A DNA stretch of 64,000 nucleotides from JAPYTY01 sp036338435 (GTDB lineage: Bacteria > Acidobacteriota > UBA6911 > RPQK01 > JADFOI01): positions 37,994 through 101,993 of the forward strand of contig JAYZCG010000037.1 in assembly GCA_036338435.1 (NCBI GenBank). The letters are read 5' to 3'. How positions within the stretch are numbered: the first letter of the stretch is position 1; every line of letters begins with the position of its first letter. Below, in pieces: positions 61,562 to 64,000 of this stretch. A program made the position numbers and the translations under genes. The notes beneath the pieces are model-generated. The model was not told the origin of the DNA. It made no database searches and worked only from the letters and a program-made list of their open reading frames with translations.

Positions 61562-62544
61562 TTTCTACGAATAAGGAACAGCTTCAGAAAATTGTCAGCC
61601 GCTTTGCTGGACAGCCCATCATGGTAGTAGGTGATCTCATTCTTGATCATTTCGTGTGGGGTGTCGTCGATCGCATTTCACCTGAAGCACCCGTACCGGT
61701 GGTAAGAGTAACTAAGGAGAGTTTTCATCTGGGTGGTGCGGCTAATGTTGCTCGAAATCTTTCCATCCTGGGAGCACAGCCGTTGCTGGTCGGTGTGGTG
61801 GGTTGTGATGGGACGGGCAAGCAATTGGTCGAGCTGTTAGAAAGCGAGAATATTAGCAGTGCTGGTCTCATTCGTGTTGTCGACCGAACTACTACTCTCA
61901 AGACGCGAATCGTTGCACAACACCAGCAGGTGTGTAGGACGGATCGTGAAAGTCTAGAACCTCCTTCTGAGAAGACACTTTCCCAGATAAACGACAGCTA
62001 CTTGCGCTATCTCAACAAAGCGAATGGGATTGTTATATCCGATTATGCGAAAGGGGTCTTGTCACAGGTACTAGTCCCAGATTGGATTCAGGAGGCTCGC
62101 CAAAAAAACATTTTTCTTGCCGTGGATCCCAAGCAGGCTGATTTTTCTAGTTATGAAGGAGCCTCCTTGATAACACCTAACACGAGAGAAGCTGAAACGG
62201 CTTCAGGCATTGAAGCTGTTGATGAGGTCTCTTTTGTTCAGTTAGGACAGCGGTTGTTAAAGGTAACAAAGGCCGATTCACTGCTTATAACCCGTGGAGA
62301 AGAGGGCATGACCCTTTTTGAAGGTCGGGGGTGTGACCATATTCCTACTGTTGCCCGTGAAGTCTTTGATGTGACGGGAGCTGGTGATACTGTTATTGCT
62401 TCACTGACTCTAGCCGTGACGGCTGGAGCATCGATTAGTGAAGCAGCGGTTTTAGCTAATCATGCAGCAGGAGTAGCTGTGGGCAAACTCGGTACGGCAG
62501 CGCCCACGACAGACGAGATCTTAGCAAGCATTGGGCATGGGTGA
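61558..62544 (+). CDS. hldA: D-glycero-beta-D-manno-heptose-7-phosphate kinase
   Basis: PfkB-fold kinase of the RfaE/HldE N-terminal type: MVVGDLILDHFVWGVVDRISPEAPVPVV, split here as GDLILDHFVWG and RISPEAPVPVV, then GGAANVARNL and DVTGAGDTVIASL. 328 residues, so only the kinase half is present; the adenylyltransferase half must be encoded elsewhere. It supplies ADP-heptose synthesis for the inner core, matching the adjacent GT9 gene. Confidence 0.9.
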   Translation: MISTNKEQLQKIVSRFAGQPIMVVGDLILDHFVWGVVDRISPEAPVPVVRVTKESFHLGGAANVARNLSILGAQPLLVGVVGCDGTGKQLVELLESENISSAGLIRVVDRTTTLKTRIVAQHQQVCRTDRESLEPPSEKTLSQINDSYLRYLNKANGIVISDYAKGVLSQVLVPDWIQEARQKNIFLAVDPKQADFSSYEGASLITPNTREAETASGIEAVDEVSFVQLGQRLLKVTKADSLLITRGEEGMTLFEGRGCDHIPTVAREVFDVTGAGDTVIASLTLAVTAGASISEAAVLANHAAGVAVGKLGTAAPTTDEILASIGHG

Positions 62545-62596
62545 CGCTAGCCACTATTTCACTAGCTCTTTCTAATACTCACTTGTTCTAAAAATG

Positions 62597-63760
62597 TCAG
62601 GATGTGCGGTTTAGGATTCCTTCCCAGATTAAAGGGCGCAGTTCTCGACGGTGGCGTATTAGTAAAAAGAAAGCTAGTACAAAATAAATACAGGAGATTT
62701 CAAGACGGATGTCAGGAAAGAAAAACTGAGTGATGAAGAGACCGAAGAGGATTCCAGCTTCCCAGAGGTGTATTTTAAGATCGCACAGTAGTGCGACCGC
62801 AAAGATTGACTGAGCTGCAGTCAAAAGGATTTCCTGGACCTGGCGTGTATCCATGGGCATTTGGCCAGGGGTTCCTAGACTGATGCTGTACACTAGGGGA
62901 ATCGTTCCTACCAGAAGGGTCCACTGATTGATCTTGGAGGCTATTAGAACACCCATAGCTGATCGGACGTTACCTCGGAGCGTCCATAGGGCCACAATGA
63001 TAAATTCTGGAGCCTCGGAGGCGAGCGGAGCCAACCACTGCACTAAAAAAAATTCGTCGATACCGAGAAGTTCACCCGAATGGAGCAATGATTCGGCAAA
63101 CGGTTCCGCACAGGCAAAAATGACAACTCCAGAAAACCCAAATAGCAGTACATTGATCGTCCGACGCGTGCTTTCTGGAAATTGTGCAATAAATTGTGCT
63201 GGGCCCATTAATTCCGGTTCATGTACCTCTATGGATGCTGTGCGCCAGAGGTAGACCGCGAAGATTCCTACTAGGAATAGACAATCGACTAGGGTAAGGG
63301 TTCCCTTCATAGGAATGGTCAAGGCGTAGAGGCTTGCCACAATGAGATAGGAGGTCTCCACTCGGTTTGTTCGATCTAAATGAACAGTTTTTTTACCAAA
63401 AGCCATATATGCAAGAAACACGATGAAAGGCCAGCCAGCTCCCACTAACAGTCTATTTGCCCCTGTCATGTTTGCGGTGGCATATGCAGCATATTCAGGC
63501 TCATAGGCAGCAACCCAGGCAAAGTAAAGATCAACAGCATACTCTGGAAGAACGGCTATCAACGACAAGATGGCCAGTGCCATTCCTCTAGAAACATCCA
63601 TTTGAACTACTTCTGCTGCCCAGGAGAGTAGGAAACTGGCTCCCAGAATTCCCACTCCGAAGATGAGCATGTCGATTCTGGGATCGATCTGGATTTGGAA
63701 CCAGCGCATATAAAGGGCCGGAAGAGTAATTCCCACAGTCGCCGCGATATTGTATAGCAT
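62597..63760 (-). CDS. CaCA-family cation antiporter (Na+/Ca2+ exchanger-like)
   Basis: A 387-residue protein with ten or more helices and two inverted alpha repeats: ILSLIAVLPEYAVDL and LAPLASEAPEFIIVAL, each with the Pro-Glu pair that binds cations in this family. A glutamate in each repeat is kept, so transport is likely intact. Which cation is exchanged is unknown. It is read towards hldA. Confidence 0.85.
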   Translation of the reverse strand: MLYNIAATVGITLPALYMRWFQIQIDPRIDMLIFGVGILGASFLLSWAAEVVQMDVSRGMALAILSLIAVLPEYAVDLYFAWVAAYEPEYAAYATANMTGANRLLVGAGWPFIVFLAYMAFGKKTVHLDRTNRVETSYLIVASLYALTIPMKGTLTLVDCLFLVGIFAVYLWRTASIEVHEPELMGPAQFIAQFPESTRRTINVLLFGFSGVVIFACAEPFAESLLHSGELLGIDEFFLVQWLAPLASEAPEFIIVALWTLRGNVRSAMGVLIASKINQWTLLVGTIPLVYSISLGTPGQMPMDTRQVQEILLTAAQSIFAVALLCDLKIHLWEAGILFGLFITQFFFPDIRLEISCIYFVLAFFLLIRHRRELRPLIWEGILNRTS

Positions 63761-63978
63761 GAATAATCAGCTTAGACCGGGGAATGGTGGTAGTCAATTG
63801 GTGTTCGTGTTACTGAGTGCAGGCGTAGGATTTTTTATAGGTATAAAGTCTGTTGTGATAATGCTTTGTAATGGGACTGACGATTTCACAGTCAATGAAA
63901 AGAGGGATATTACATCGAACAGGATTTCGTATTTACGTTTGTAGAAGAGATAGCTAAGGATAATGAGGGATAAGATTG

Positions 63979-64000
63979 ATGAAGTTGATTGAATATGGTT
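63979..64000 (+). CDS. Possible start of a gene running off the window
   Basis: An ATG at 63979 with AGGGA eight bases upstream opens a frame (MKLIEYG) that is still open at the end of the window. Only seven codons are visible, so the product cannot be named. The 240 bases before it otherwise hold no convincing gene. Confidence 0.3.

Noticed and set aside
63759..63944. 61-codon plus-strand frame with one hydrophobic segment at the right end
   Set aside because: Its ATG overlaps the start codon of the divergent antiporter gene, it has no ribosome binding site and no recognisable pattern.

Overview
The window is chromosomal DNA from a Gram-negative (diderm) bacterium with a mid-range GC content. 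The outer membrane is implied by an MlaFED-type lipid transport locus, a Lol-like lipoprotein sorting locus, BamD, a Wzm/Wzt O-antigen exporter and heptose genes (HldE1 kinase, GT9 transferase). Several family traits recall Acidobacteriota or a related deep lineage: the serine aminotransferase-SerA pair, the small YPRGxWQYD protein before lolA, the PASTA protein between rsmB and rpe, and Cys-type CcmE. This is recall, not a search, so the taxonomy is tentative. No tRNA, rRNA, CRISPR array, insertion sequence or prophage was seen; most genes are housekeeping and tightly packed, with many 1-4 nt overlaps.

Layout. 0-2.4 kb: F0 ATP synthase genes (atpZ-I-B-E-F) without F1. 2.5-7.9 kb: a complete cytochrome c maturation (System I) operon ccmE-F-H-I-A-B-C-D with a Cys-type CcmE and an unusual CxCxC CcmH. 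8.1-10.1 kb: dnaK with its own promoter and an acidic tandem-repeat tail. 10.3-15.3 kb: an orphan ORF, DedA, then a Lol-like module (LolB-like lipoprotein, one MacB/LolC-type permease, LolD-type ATPase, small membrane protein, LolA-like carrier). 15.4-19.1 kb (minus): CDP-alcohol phosphatidyltransferase and MlaD-F-E. 19.2-30.7 kb (plus): aroC, def, fmt, rsmB, PASTA protein, rpe, bamD, valS, nadC, birA, ftsY. 30.8-34.2 kb (minus): rhomboid protease, serA, class V aminotransferase. 34.4-41.2 kb: small membrane proteins, VanZ-like, YheT-like hydrolase, PfkB kinase, a LolA/BamE-like secreted protein, NYN protein, DtxR/MntR regulator, pyrE. 41.5-54.3 kb: surface polysaccharide cluster. 54.5-63.8 kb: nuclease-fold protein with hpt, rimO, pgpA, cinA, thpR, Trm112-like protein, heptosyltransferase, hldE1 and a CaCA antiporter.

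The polysaccharide cluster is the most accessory-like part. It has Wzm and a Wzt with a C-terminal sugar-binding-type domain. Beside them lies a methyltransferase carrying a coiled coil built from 105-bp (35-residue, five-heptad) tandem repeats, an arrangement that resembles WbdD-type chain terminator/molecular-ruler systems but has no kinase domain. It continues with a GT2-GT4 fusion, a previously unrecognised protein of four tandem half-GT-B-like modules, two GT39-like membrane proteins and an SGNH protein. Tandem repeats of 105, 12 and 8 bp all occur here, suggesting slippage-driven variation of the cell surface.

Other points of interest are an MlaF ATPase lacking the Walker B glutamate, an MCE domain split by a coiled coil, several -10 elements placed 6-10 nt before start codons (candidate leaderless mRNAs), and a probable CTG start for pgpA.
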